Shown piece after piece: positions 44,350 through 53,684 of a stretch of DNA of 64,000 bases. The stretch lies in contig NZ_JASCXX010000008.1 in NCBI RefSeq assembly GCF_030012215.1, positions 1-64,000 of the forward strand. The letters are read 5' to 3'. The notes beneath the pieces were generated by a model. The model saw only the letters and a list, made by a program, of their open reading frames with translations, ran no database searches and was not told the DNA's origin. This DNA comes from Anaerobaca lacustris (lineage in GTDB: Bacteria; Planctomycetota; Phycisphaerae; Sedimentisphaerales; Anaerobacaceae). Every line of letters begins with the position of its first letter. Positions within the stretch are counted from its first letter, which is position 1. The translations under genes were made by a program, and so were the position numbers.

Positions 44350-45435
44350 CTACGGGTGCAGGATCTTCAGCGCGTTGGTTCGATAGACCTTCTCGAGTAC
44401 CGGATCGCTCAGCGCCAGGCCGTGCAGAGGCCAGTGGTAGCTGAAGAGCCGCCAATAGTAGAAGTGCTCGTCGGCCGACTCCAGGATGCGGAACGACATC
44501 CGGTACACCTCCGGGCTGAAGGTCATGTCGGTCCCGTAGACGAGCCGGTCCTGGTAGGCTTCGAAGAACTTGGCCGTGAAGCGCGGAGTGGCGGCCGTCT
44601 CGGCGAAGCGGGCGCTGATGTCTGCGTAGAGGTTGGGATACTCGTCGAACAGTCCGGCCAGCCGATTCAGATCGTACGAGCAATTGGCGAAGTGACAGGC
44701 GATGAAGATGGTCTTCGGGTGCCGCTTGACGGCCCGTTCGAGGATATCGATCATCCCGGCGTGGCCGACGATGCCCGGCTGATCGTCGAGCCGCCACTTG
44801 AAGGCGTTCATCAGCCCGTCATTGTGGGCGTCCATCGGCTCGTACATCCAGTACGGATCGGCTACGTGGATGTTGATGGGCATCTTCAGTTCGGCGCACT
44901 TGGCCAGCAGCGGGTCCATGCGGGGATCGTCCAGGTGCATCCCCCAGGCCTTGGTGGGCCGGCAGTAGAACAGGCCCTTGCCCTTGTCGCCCAGCTCGCC
45001 GACGCCTCGGGCGCCCATGTCGTAACATCGCTGCAACTCGGCCACCGCCGCCGGGCCGAAGCCGGGCTGATCGTAGCCGGTGTAGTCGAACCCGCACCAC
45101 AACTCGAAGCGATCGGGGTACTTCGAGTACAGCGTGCACAGATCGTCGAACTGCTTGCCCACGGCCATTGTCAAGACGACGGCCTTGGCGATTCCGTGCT
45201 CATCCATGACCTGCACCCAGCGGTCCAGTTGCTCCGGCGTCCTGGCGTAGACGTGGGCATGCATGTCGATCGCCGGATAGCGAGCCTTGGCGATCTCCGT
45301 CACGGGAATCCGGTAGACGGAGCGAGGACGAAAGTCCTTCAACAGCAGCGTATCGGGCGAGGGCTCTTCCGCCGCCGGCGCCAACCCCGCCGAACAACAC
45401 ACGAGCAGCGACACAACAACGATGGTGCGTTTCAT
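44350..45435 (-). CDS. Secreted amidohydrolase (amidohydro_2 family)
   Basis: 361 residues. Signal peptide MKRTIVVVSLLVCCSAGLAP. PAIDMHAHVYARTPEQLDRW has the H-x-H metal motif; PINIHVADPYWMYEP a third His; FIACHFANCSYDLNRLAGLF a fourth; RLVYGTDMTFSPEV the late Asp. This is the metal-dependent TIM-barrel decarboxylase/hydrolase family (PF04909 type). Substrate unknown; export is unusual for this family but frequent in planctomycetes. Leads an operon with the propeller gene. GGAGATC lies before the ATG. Confidence 0.85.
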   Translation of the reverse strand: MKRTIVVVSLLVCCSAGLAPAAEEPSPDTLLLKDFRPRSVYRIPVTEIAKARYPAIDMHAHVYARTPEQLDRWVQVMDEHGIAKAVVLTMAVGKQFDDLCTLYSKYPDRFELWCGFDYTGYDQPGFGPAAVAELQRCYDMGARGVGELGDKGKGLFYCRPTKAWGMHLDDPRMDPLLAKCAELKMPINIHVADPYWMYEPMDAHNDGLMNAFKWRLDDQPGIVGHAGMIDILERAVKRHPKTIFIACHFANCSYDLNRLAGLFDEYPNLYADISARFAETAATPRFTAKFFEAYQDRLVYGTDMTFSPEVYRMSFRILESADEHFYYWRLFSYHWPLHGLALSDPVLEKVYRTNALKILHP

Positions 45436-45613
45436 GGTCGATCTCCTTTCACCCTGGCACGTCGATTCGATGCGAGTTCAATCGTTGGGACCCGTCCCAT
45501 CAGCGGCGAGTCTATCGTATCGGTTCCATCGCCGCAAATGGCTTTTGCGTCGTCCCGCCACGACGCGTGATACGCGATAGCCTGGCAAGAACGACGTTTG
45601 ACAGTGCTGCGAC

Positions 45614-45642
45614 TTGAAAAACCGGATGGTCGGCGATATGCT
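45614..45642 (+). promoter_or_regulatory. Promoter of the sulfatase-like gene
   Basis: TTGAAA (45614-45619), 17-bp spacer, TATGCT (45637-45642), 64 bp before the ATG. Confidence 0.6.
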
Positions 45643-45705
45643 AACAGTGTCGGGCCGGGCCAGCATTCCAGGCGGCCGAGCCCAACGTTCGGGAGGAGGA
45701 CACCG

Positions 45706-47034
45706 ATGAAACGCCGTGCGTTCCTGAAGGGCTGTGCCGCTTCGCTGGCAGGTTTGGCTTCGCCCAATCCGCACATGCTAAAGGTCTGCGCCGCTCCACC
45801 AGCCGAGATGCCGGACACATCCGGCATGAACCTGCTGTTGATCCATGCCGAGGGCCTGACGGCCAATGCCATCGGCTGCTACGGCAACGCACTGGTGCGG
45901 ACCCCGAATCTGGACCGCTTCGCGACGCGAGCGACTCGCTTTACCCGATGCTACTGCCAGACGCCAATGGGCAACCCGTCGCGCGCTTCGTTTCTCACGG
46001 GCCTGCGCCCCGACGCGACGGGGATTCTGACCGACGGCGATCCGGTGAATCGCCTGTCGAGCGCAGGGACGCGATTGTTGCCGGAGATGCTCCATCAATA
46101 CGGCCTTCACACCATGCGTGTAGGCAGGCTGCTTGACGACACAGGCCGGGGCCGCCACCAGCACAGGGTGTGCCGCAAGAGCACAAAGGTGGCGCGCCTT
46201 CTCACGAAGGCCGTCGAAGAAGAAGCCCCCTTCTTTCTCTCGGTAGATTTCTCCGCTCTCCGCACACCGCTGCACTGCCCGACGACCTATCTCGATTCCT
46301 ACGATCCGGCTCACATCCCGGCCCCACAGGCCCCCGCCTCCCGGGACAGAGATGTCCCTGATATCGCCAGGCGATTCGGGCGAAACGAAGAGATCCTCTG
46401 CGGCGACGAAGGGCCCCTGCCGGACGATCCGACGCGAGGGGCCATTCTCGCGTACTACGCCTGTGTTTCGTTTCTCGACGCACAGATCGGAATCGTACTC
46501 GATGCCCTGGACCGGGCCGGACTGAGCCGCGACACGATCGTCCTGATCTTCAGCAACCACGGCTTTCACCTGGGCGAGCACGGGCTCTGGGGCGCGCGAA
46601 CGCTCTTCGAGCAGTCCACCCGCGTCCCCTTGCTGGTCCGCGTGCCCGGCGTGACCACTCGCGAGGTTGTGTGCGATGAGATCGTCGAACTGGTGGACCT
46701 GCTGCCCACCGCGTGCGAGTTGCTGGCCGTGCCGACGCCCGACCGCCTGGAAGGCAAGAGTCTCGCCCCGTTGCTGTGCGATCCCCTTCAACCCTGGAAG
46801 CGGGCGGCGTTCACGGTCTGCGCCACGGCCGACGCCATCGGGCGATCCGTGCGGACCAAACGCTGGCGCTATACCGACTGGCAATCCCGCACGGCCGCAT
46901 CGCGACAGTTCGAACTCTACGACCTGGACACCGATCCGTGGGAGCAGACCAACCTCGCTCTGAATCCCGACTATCGCAACGAGCGTACGATCCTGGCCAA
47001 CCTCCTCCAACGAGGCTGGCGAGCGGCCCAATAG
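45706..47034 (+). CDS. Sulfatase-fold protein lacking catalytic residues
   Basis: 442 residues. MKRRAFLKGCAASLAGLASP is a TAT-type signal. The fold follows iduronate-2-sulfatase-like proteins (TPNLDRFATRATRFT; SRASFLTGLRPDATGI; HLGEHGLWGARTLFEQSTRV). However, the C-x-P-S-R motif that carries the formylglycine reads G89-N-P-S-R; the first metal pair, normally V-D-D, reads H-A48-E49; and the late D-H pair reads N284-H285. All expected catalytic and metal positions except the Arg and His are changed. Either a binding protein or an enzyme of altered chemistry. GGGAGGAGG precedes the ATG. Confidence 0.82.
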   Translation: MKRRAFLKGCAASLAGLASPNPHMLKVCAAPPAEMPDTSGMNLLLIHAEGLTANAIGCYGNALVRTPNLDRFATRATRFTRCYCQTPMGNPSRASFLTGLRPDATGILTDGDPVNRLSSAGTRLLPEMLHQYGLHTMRVGRLLDDTGRGRHQHRVCRKSTKVARLLTKAVEEEAPFFLSVDFSALRTPLHCPTTYLDSYDPAHIPAPQAPASRDRDVPDIARRFGRNEEILCGDEGPLPDDPTRGAILAYYACVSFLDAQIGIVLDALDRAGLSRDTIVLIFSNHGFHLGEHGLWGARTLFEQSTRVPLLVRVPGVTTREVVCDEIVELVDLLPTACELLAVPTPDRLEGKSLAPLLCDPLQPWKRAAFTVCATADAIGRSVRTKRWRYTDWQSRTAASRQFELYDLDTDPWEQTNLALNPDYRNERTILANLLQRGWRAAQ

Positions 47035-47159
47035 GCCTGCGCCTGCCATCGAAACGCACGAAACCGCACGGCAAGGTCCGTAAAAAGTCGCGGCTCAATC
47101 TCTGGCAGGCCCGTCCGTCAGATTTCTTGCGCTCCAGTCCGGAATCGTGATACTGCCCC

Positions 47160-47188
47160 TTGCTTTTTCGTCCGGTTTCGCGTATAAT
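47160..47188 (+). promoter_or_regulatory. Promoter of a 21-residue peptide gene
   Basis: TTGCTT (47160-47165), 17-bp spacer, TATAAT (47183-47188, perfect -10), 33 bp before the ATG. Confidence 0.7.
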
Positions 47189-47221
47189 CTGCCCATACAC
47201 TTTTATGGGGTGGTGCAAGCT

Positions 47222-47287
47222 ATGAACGAGATACTGTTGACGGTCTTCGTGATGCTTCTGTTCCTCGTCGGCGTCACGACACAGTAG
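47222..47287 (+). CDS. Predicted 21-residue membrane peptide
   Basis: MNEILLTVFVMLLFLVGVTTQ: one hydrophobic segment (residues 4-18) flanked by Glu and polar residues. It lies behind a promoter with a perfect TATAAT box, with GGGGTGG about 8 bp before the ATG. The size and form are those of small bacterial membrane proteins or type I toxins. No antisense RNA is evident. Coding status is inferred from signals only; no homologue is known to me. Confidence 0.5.
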   Translation: MNEILLTVFVMLLFLVGVTTQ

Positions 47288-47514
47288 GTTAGGCAACACA
47301 AACGGCAATCCGGCGCCATGGTGGCCCCTGGCCCGGAACCGGACGGAATCGGCCCCCGATCAGCATTCGGGCTCTCCGGATCGCGCCGCTCTGACGCGCC
47401 CCGCTGATGGGTTGTCCTGCCACAGCTTCCCGCTTATCCTCCAACTGCGCCAGCGACCGGCCCTGCGCTCGTGCCGATGGGACCGGCATTTAGCCTGTGC
47501 GTCCGAGAATCCTG
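47288..47514. other. Intergenic, nothing recognised
   Basis: No gene, tandem array or clear hairpin seen. The region is of ordinary GC content and ends at the promoter of the LamG gene. Confidence 0.5.
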
Positions 47515-47786
47515 TTGCATCGCCGGGACCGATCTGCGATAATCGATTTGCGTCGAAACTTGGTTTTCTAACGTGAGCATATGGGGCATGACCGTTTCCG
47601 GCGTCTTGCGGCAGGACGCCTCCATTCGAGTCGGCGCGGTGGAGGATGGGCCGATATCCAGCCCACAGAATCCCGTCAAGAGATCGGGCACATCAGGCGA
47701 TAGAACCAAAGTCTACATCGACATAACAGCAACGCAGTGGCGCACGGTTGGGCGCCGGAGCAATCATCTTTTGATGGAGGATTCTC
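47515..47786 (+). promoter_or_regulatory. Promoter and ~230-nt leader of the LamG protein gene
   Basis: TTGCAT (47515-47520), 17-bp spacer, GATAAT (47538-47543). The leader carries a GGCGTC-loop-GACGCC hairpin (47600-47620) and ends with TGGAGG before ATG 47787. No riboswitch class recognised. Confidence 0.5.
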
Positions 47787-50717
47787 ATGGTTAGGCACGC
47801 AGTTTGTTTCATCTCATTGGTCGCAGCGCTCGGACTGGCAGCGGCCGGTCCGGCGGGAGCCGAACTCGTCGCCTGGTGGACGTTCAACGAAGGGGCCGGC
47901 ACGACCGCGGCCGATGTCTCCGGAAACGGACACGACGGCGCCCTCAACGGCGACGCCACCTGGGTGGTCGGCCATCTGGGCGGCGCCCTGCAGTTCGACG
48001 GCTCCGGCGATTACGTGATGTGCGGGCTCCTGGACATCGATACCTCGGTCACCGGCGGGATGACCGTAACCGCGTGGATCAACAAACCGGCCGGCGGAGA
48101 CTACAAGATGTGCAGCAATCGCCAGGCCGCCAATGCCGCCGGCGGAGGCTTCACGTGCTCGATCTACAACGACCGCATGGAGATGGACATCAGCAGCGCC
48201 ACAGCGCGCAACCTCAATCGGGACACCGACGGTCCGACGATCCCGGGCGACACATGGATCCATCTGGCGTGGGTCCTCGACGACGAAGGCAACACGTTCA
48301 ACGAGTATCACAACGGCGTGCTGGTGGACTCCTCGCCGGAGACCGTCTCCGTCGGCCTCTCGACGCAGAACTTCCGGATCGGCGCCGATTCGCCCAATCT
48401 CGGACTGTACTTCAGCGGAATGATCGACGACCTGCGGGTCTACGATCACGCCCTGAGCGAGGCCGAACTGATCGATGTCATGGCGGGCAAGGCTCCCGGC
48501 TTCGAGAGAGCCGACGACCCACGTCCGGCAAGCGGCGCCATCGATGTCCCTCGTGACACCGTCCTGAGCTGGACCGCCGGCGATTTTGCCGCGACGCACG
48601 ACGTCTATCTCGGCACAGCGTTCGACGACGTCGACGCCGCTGGCCGCAGCAACCCGCTCGGGGTGCTGGTCAGCCAAGGCCGGACCGACACGACGTATGC
48701 CCCGGCCGAGGTCCTCCAGTTCGGACAGACGTACTACTGGCGCGTCGACGAGGTCAATGCGGCCCCGGACAACACGATCTTCAAGGGCGACGTCTGGAGC
48801 TTCACCGTCGAGCCTCTGGCCTATCCGATCGAAGGCGTCGTAGCGACGAGCAACGTGCCGTCGGGCGTGGGCACAGGGCCGGAGAACACCGTCAACGGTT
48901 CGGGCCTGAACGCCGACGACGAGCATTCGATCTCGGCCGGGGACATGTGGCTGGCTCCCGAGAGCGGCGGCGATCCGTTGTGGATCCAGTTCGAGTTCGA
49001 CGCGGTCCGCAAGCTTCACCAGATGTTCGTGTGGAACTACAACGTCCAGTTCGAGCCGGTCCTCGGCTTCGGGCTCAGGGACGTCACGGTCGAGTATTCC
49101 ACGGACGGCGTCGAGTGGGCCGTTCTGGGCGACGTGGAACTGGCCCGGGCGACGGCCACCGCGACGTACACCTACAACACCACGATCGACCTCGACGGCA
49201 TCGCGGCCAAATACGTCCGCCTGGTCGTCAACAGCGGCTGGGGCGTGATGGGCCAATACGGCCTCAGCGAAGTCCGCTTCACGTACCTTCCCGTCCTGGC
49301 CCGCGAACCACAGCCGGCACCCGGCGCCGTCGATATGTCGGTTGAGACCGTCCTGGACTGGCGTGGAGGCCGAGAGGCTGTCTCGCACGAGGTCCTGCTG
49401 GGAACCGATCCGGAGGCGCTGGCCGTTGTCGACGTCGTCACCGCGTCACAATACGATCCCGGCGTGCTCGATCTGGGGACGACCTACTACTGGCGAATCG
49501 ACGAGGTCAACGAGAACGCCAGCCCCAGTGTCTGGGCCGGCGACGTCTGGAGCTTCTCCACACAGGACTATCTCGTCGTGGATGACTTCGAAAGCTACAC
49601 GAACAACATCGATGCCGGCACCACGATCTTCCATACCTGGATCGACGGGTTCGACGATGCGACGAACGGCTCGCAGGTCGGGTATCTCGATGCCCCGTTT
49701 GCCGAGCAGGCGATCGTCCGTGGCGGCAACCAGTCGATGCCTCTGTACTTTGACAACACCTCGGCGCCCACGTCCGTGGCCGACCTGGACCTCGGCGGTC
49801 AGGACTGGACTCGGGCCGGCATCCAGACGCTCGTACTGTACTTCCGTGGCCGGCCGAGCAACACCGGCGGACAGCTCTACGCAAGGATCAACGGCACTAA
49901 GGTTCTCTACTCCGGCGCCGCCGACGTGCTGACCAAGCCGCAGTGGAAACAGTGGAACATCGACGTGGCGTCGGTCGGCGCCAATCTGCGCAACGTCACG
50001 ACGCTGAGCATCGGCGTCGACGGCGGCGGTTCGGGCCTGGTGTACGTCGATGACATCCTGCTGTACCGGGCGGCCCCGGAGATCCTGGCTCCGGCCGACC
50101 CGGGGACCGATGGACTGATGCTTCAGTATCTCTTCGACAACGGCGCGACCGACAGTTCGGGCAACGGCTATCACGGCACTCTGCTGGGCGATGCCGCTGT
50201 CGCGAACGGGGTCCTGAGCCTGGATGGCCTGGGCGACGCCGTGGCCGTCCCGCGAATCGGTGGCGCAGCCGCCACGCACAGGGCGTTCAGCTATGGGATG
50301 TGGGTCAACCCGGCTTCGTCTCTGGCAAACGTCCAGTTCGCCGGCGGCATAAACACCGATGGCTGGGTGGCCGGAGCAGTCCACTTCAAGCTCTCCTATG
50401 GCCTGGTCAACGCGGGGATCAACGGCCTCGACGGCGGCGACCTCCAGGGCGTGACGATGGTCAACGCCGGCGAGTGGAGCCACATGGCCCTGACCGTCGC
50501 CGAGACGCGCGTCGCCATCTATCTCAACGGCCAGATCGAGGATGCGCGCGATCTGTCGGCCCCGATGACGAACCTCGTCGTGGGCGGCGCCTCCCTCGGC
50601 GCCTGGAACAACGGCGGCGATCTCCAGCGCGGGATGGCCGGCCAGATGGACGACGTCCGCGTCTACGACCGTGCGTTGTCCGAGGCGGAGGTTCTGTTCC
50701 TCGCCGACCACCGCTAA
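47787..50717 (+). CDS. Secreted multi-domain LamG/discoidin carbohydrate-binding protein
   Basis: 976 residues. Signal peptide MVRHAVCFISLVAALGLAAA. Order: LamG 1 (ELVAWWTFNEGAGTTAADVS to IDDLRVYDHALSEAEL, about 25-235); Fn3-like domain with TYYWRVDEVN (245-340); discoidin/F5-8C-like domain (IEGVVATSNVPSGVGTGPEN to YGLSEVRFTY, 345-505); second Fn3-like with TTYYWRIDEVNE (515-590); a beta-sandwich starting VVDDFESYTNNID (595-760); LamG 2 (DGLMLQYLFDNGATDSSGNG to MDDVRVYDRALSEAE, 770-970). No enzymatic motif. Probably cell-surface or secreted, binding polysaccharide. TGGAGG precedes the ATG. No C-terminal sorting signal seen. Confidence 0.9.
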   Translation: MVRHAVCFISLVAALGLAAAGPAGAELVAWWTFNEGAGTTAADVSGNGHDGALNGDATWVVGHLGGALQFDGSGDYVMCGLLDIDTSVTGGMTVTAWINKPAGGDYKMCSNRQAANAAGGGFTCSIYNDRMEMDISSATARNLNRDTDGPTIPGDTWIHLAWVLDDEGNTFNEYHNGVLVDSSPETVSVGLSTQNFRIGADSPNLGLYFSGMIDDLRVYDHALSEAELIDVMAGKAPGFERADDPRPASGAIDVPRDTVLSWTAGDFAATHDVYLGTAFDDVDAAGRSNPLGVLVSQGRTDTTYAPAEVLQFGQTYYWRVDEVNAAPDNTIFKGDVWSFTVEPLAYPIEGVVATSNVPSGVGTGPENTVNGSGLNADDEHSISAGDMWLAPESGGDPLWIQFEFDAVRKLHQMFVWNYNVQFEPVLGFGLRDVTVEYSTDGVEWAVLGDVELARATATATYTYNTTIDLDGIAAKYVRLVVNSGWGVMGQYGLSEVRFTYLPVLAREPQPAPGAVDMSVETVLDWRGGREAVSHEVLLGTDPEALAVVDVVTASQYDPGVLDLGTTYYWRIDEVNENASPSVWAGDVWSFSTQDYLVVDDFESYTNNIDAGTTIFHTWIDGFDDATNGSQVGYLDAPFAEQAIVRGGNQSMPLYFDNTSAPTSVADLDLGGQDWTRAGIQTLVLYFRGRPSNTGGQLYARINGTKVLYSGAADVLTKPQWKQWNIDVASVGANLRNVTTLSIGVDGGGSGLVYVDDILLYRAAPEILAPADPGTDGLMLQYLFDNGATDSSGNGYHGTLLGDAAVANGVLSLDGLGDAVAVPRIGGAAATHRAFSYGMWVNPASSLANVQFAGGINTDGWVAGAVHFKLSYGLVNAGINGLDGGDLQGVTMVNAGEWSHMALTVAETRVAIYLNGQIEDARDLSAPMTNLVVGGASLGAWNNGGDLQRGMAGQMDDVRVYDRALSEAEVLFLADHR

Positions 50718-50760
50718 GACCGCCGCAACGACCGATTCGGTCGATGGCATGGATCACCGC

Positions 50761-50794
50761 GGGGCTCGTCTCGATGCAGATCGAGACGGGCCCC
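50761..50794 (+). terminator. Hairpin after the LamG protein gene
   Basis: GGGGCTCGTCTCGAT-GCAG-ATCGAGACGGGCCCC: a near-perfect 15-bp stem (one mismatch) followed by GTCTCTATT. 44 bp after the stop. Confidence 0.7.
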
Positions 50795-50977
50795 GTCTCT
50801 ATTGATGAATTCGCACGCTCTGCCCCAAGGTGCCGCGACGCACCGATTCACGTCCTCCTTGTCCGCTCTTTTTGCAGGGCCCGCTTGACACCGTCGGGCG
50901 TATTGGAGAAACTGGCTGGTGTCGATGTGCTGTGCGACGGACATCCGATCTATGGACTTTGGGACGAGGTGACGAAT

Positions 50978-52303
50978 ATGGAACGGCGAGCCACACACGA
51001 ATCAGGCCAAGCAATCTCACGACGACGGTTCATGCAGGGTTCGGCCCTCTCGATGGCGGCGCTGGGGCTGGGGGGTGGGCGGCTCTTCGCGGCCGGCTCC
51101 GATACGATCCGCGTGGGCCTGATCGGCTGCGGCAGCCGGGGCATGGGGGCGGTCCGCAACTGCGTCGATGCGGCGCCGAATGTGGAGATCGTGGCCCTCG
51201 GCGATCTGTTCAAAGACCGCATCGACACCTGCCTCAAGACGATCAAGACCAACGGCGAGAAGGACTGGAGTTCGTCGGCGCCCTGGGCGCACGCCGACAA
51301 GGTGAAGGTCACGCCGGAAACGTGCTTCACGGGCTTCGAGGCCTATAAGAAGGTCATCAACAGCGGCGTGGACCTCGTCATCCTCGCCACATCGCCACAT
51401 TTTCGCCCGATGCACCTCAAGGCGGCCATCGAAGCGGGCAAGCACGTGTTCATGGAGAAGCCCGTCGCCGTAGATCCCGTCGGCATCCGTTCGGTCCTGG
51501 CGTCGTCCGAACTGGCCAGGCAGAAGGGGCTGGCCATCGGCGCCGGCACGCAGCGCCGCCACGACCCGAAGTATGTCGAGGTGATCAAGCGCGTCCACAA
51601 CGGCGAAATCGGCGAACTCGTCGCGGGCCAGTGCTACTGGGTCCAGGGCTGGGTCCGCCAGTGGGGATTCTACAGCGAGCGGCAGCCGCAGTGGACCGAC
51701 ATGGAGACCCAGTGCCGCAACTGGTACTACTACACGTGGCTCTCCGGCGACCACATCGTCGAGCAGCACGTCCACAACCTCGACGTGATCAACTGGGCGA
51801 TGGGAACGCATCCCGTGATGGCGATGGGCATGGGCGGCCGCGAGGTGCGCATCGAGCCGGAGTTCGGCAACATCTACGACCACTTCGCCGTCGAGTACGA
51901 GTACCCCAACGGCGCCCGCATCCTGAGCATGGCCCGCCAGATCGCCGGTTGCACCGAACGCATCGCCGAACGCATCGTCGGCGCCAAAGGCATCGCGATG
52001 GAAGGGGCGATCGAAGGGGCCAGAGCCTACAAGTACGACGGCCCCACCCCGAATCCGTACGAGCAGGAGCACACTGACCTGATCCGGAGCATCCGCAACG
52101 GTCGGCCTTTGAACGAGGGCAAGGCGGTGGCCGAGAGCACGATGACCGCGATCCTCGGCCGGATGAGCGCGTACACCGGACGGGCCATGAAGTGGGACTG
52201 GGCGATGAAGAGCTCCAAGCTCGACCTGACCCCGCCGAGGTACGAACTCGGCGACCTTCCCGTCGGCCCGGTCGCCGTGCCCGGCAAGACACCTCTGGTC
52301 TGA
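50978..52303 (+). CDS. TAT-exported Gfo/Idh/MocA oxidoreductase
   Basis: 441 residues. SRRRFMQGSALSMAALGLGG is the twin-arginine signal. VGLIGCGSRGMGAVRNCVDA (G-x-G-x-x-G) binds NAD(P); GKHVFMEKPVAVDPVGIRSV carries the E-K-P motif; HVHNLDVINWAMGTHPVMAM fits the C-terminal catalytic part. The family oxidises or isomerises sugars and inositols; exported forms are common in planctomycetes. GAGGTGA lies about 7 bp upstream of ATG 50978. The next gene is a paralogue 62 bp away. Confidence 0.88.
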   Translation: MERRATHESGQAISRRRFMQGSALSMAALGLGGGRLFAAGSDTIRVGLIGCGSRGMGAVRNCVDAAPNVEIVALGDLFKDRIDTCLKTIKTNGEKDWSSSAPWAHADKVKVTPETCFTGFEAYKKVINSGVDLVILATSPHFRPMHLKAAIEAGKHVFMEKPVAVDPVGIRSVLASSELARQKGLAIGAGTQRRHDPKYVEVIKRVHNGEIGELVAGQCYWVQGWVRQWGFYSERQPQWTDMETQCRNWYYYTWLSGDHIVEQHVHNLDVINWAMGTHPVMAMGMGGREVRIEPEFGNIYDHFAVEYEYPNGARILSMARQIAGCTERIAERIVGAKGIAMEGAIEGARAYKYDGPTPNPYEQEHTDLIRSIRNGRPLNEGKAVAESTMTAILGRMSAYTGRAMKWDWAMKSSKLDLTPPRYELGDLPVGPVAVPGKTPLV

Positions 52304-52365
52304 CGCGAGACCGCGTGCACCTCTTCTGCTTTCGTCGTAACCAGCAGTGGAAAGGATGGGACAAG

Positions 52366-53658
52366 ATGACAAAGATGAATCGACGAAACTTCCTCGGAGC
52401 GGCCCTCGGCAGCGGCCTGGCCATGAATGGACTTCTCGGACGGGCCGGGGCCGGCCAGCCGAGCGAGCCGAAGATCAAGCTGGGCGTCATCGGCTGCGGC
52501 AATTACGGCATGGCCAACATCCGCGCGGCGTTCAAGGCCGGCGGCGTCGCGATCGTCGCGCTGTGCGACGTGGACGACCAACATCTCAAGGACAGCGCCG
52601 ACCGTGTCGAGCAATCGCAAGGCACCCGGCCCAAAACCTTCAAGCACTACGGCGAGCTGCTGGAGACGCCGGGGCTTGATGCAATCGTGATCGCCACACC
52701 GCCGCAGTGGCACGCCCTGCCGTTCATCGCGGCCGTCGAGAAAGGGCTGGACGTCTACTGCGAGAAGCCGCTTGCCTACGACGTCCGGGAGGGTCGCGCC
52801 ATGGTGGATGCGGCCAGGAAGAAAGGCGTCATCGTCCAGGTCGGCTTTCAGCGCAGGCAAAGCCCGGCCATTCAGCAGGCGCGCGAGCACATCCGCCAGG
52901 GCCACCTGGGTCGGATCATCGAGGCCCAAGCGCAGATTCACTACACCGCAGGAATGCGGGATACGACCCCGCAGGACCCGCCCGCCTCGCTGGACTGGGA
53001 CCTCTGGTGCGGGCCGGCGCCCAAGCTGCCCTATAGCCCGCAGGTCGGCCACTTCGCCTGGCGGCTGGAGAAGACCACCGGCCACGGCCACCTCGTCGAT
53101 TGGGGCATCCACCTGATCGACGCGACCCGATGGATTCTCGACGAAACCACGCCCCGAACGGTCCAGGCCGCCGGCGGCATCTACCACTTCAAGGACAAGA
53201 TCACCACGCCGGACGTCCTCTCGGTCCAGTTCGATTTCGAAACCTGCCCGGTGTTCTGGCGGCATCGCATCTACGGCGCTGCGGAGTATACGCCGGAGGT
53301 TTCCAACGGCATCTTCTTCTACGGAGAGAAAGGCACGGTTTTCGTCACCGACCAGCGTTGGGTCATCATCCCGAAGGGCCGAGACGCCCAGCGCATCGAG
53401 CACAAGGTCGGCTCAGACATGGGGACCGCGCACATGACGGAATTCCTCGACGCGGTTCGCAATAGAAAGCAGCCCGGCTGCACCATCGAGGACGGGCATC
53501 GCTCAACCACCACGGTCAAGCTGGCCATGATCGCCTACGACGTCGGCGCCGCCGTCGCCTGGGATGAGCAGACCGAAAGGATCACCAACCACGCGCAGGC
53601 CGACGCGTTGCTCAAGCGGCCCTACCGCGCGCCGTGGAAGCACCCGTTCTCCGGCTGA
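52366..53658 (+). CDS. TAT-exported Gfo/Idh/MocA oxidoreductase (paralogue)
   Basis: 430 residues. MTKMNRRNFLGAALGSGLAM is a twin-arginine signal. IKLGVIGCGNYGMANIRAAF binds NAD(P); GLDVYCEKPLAYDVREGRAM has E-K-P; LVDWGIHLIDATRWILDETT carries the D-x-x-x-H-x-x-D-like active-site segment. Differs enough from the preceding gene to suggest a different sugar. ATG 52366 has AAGGATGGG upstream; ATG 52375 is an alternative. Probably cotranscribed with 50978. Confidence 0.87.
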   Translation: MTKMNRRNFLGAALGSGLAMNGLLGRAGAGQPSEPKIKLGVIGCGNYGMANIRAAFKAGGVAIVALCDVDDQHLKDSADRVEQSQGTRPKTFKHYGELLETPGLDAIVIATPPQWHALPFIAAVEKGLDVYCEKPLAYDVREGRAMVDAARKKGVIVQVGFQRRQSPAIQQAREHIRQGHLGRIIEAQAQIHYTAGMRDTTPQDPPASLDWDLWCGPAPKLPYSPQVGHFAWRLEKTTGHGHLVDWGIHLIDATRWILDETTPRTVQAAGGIYHFKDKITTPDVLSVQFDFETCPVFWRHRIYGAAEYTPEVSNGIFFYGEKGTVFVTDQRWVIIPKGRDAQRIEHKVGSDMGTAHMTEFLDAVRNRKQPGCTIEDGHRSTTTVKLAMIAYDVGAAVAWDEQTERITNHAQADALLKRPYRAPWKHPFSG

Positions 53659-53684
53659 GTCGCCGCCACGGCGGCAAACCAGAC

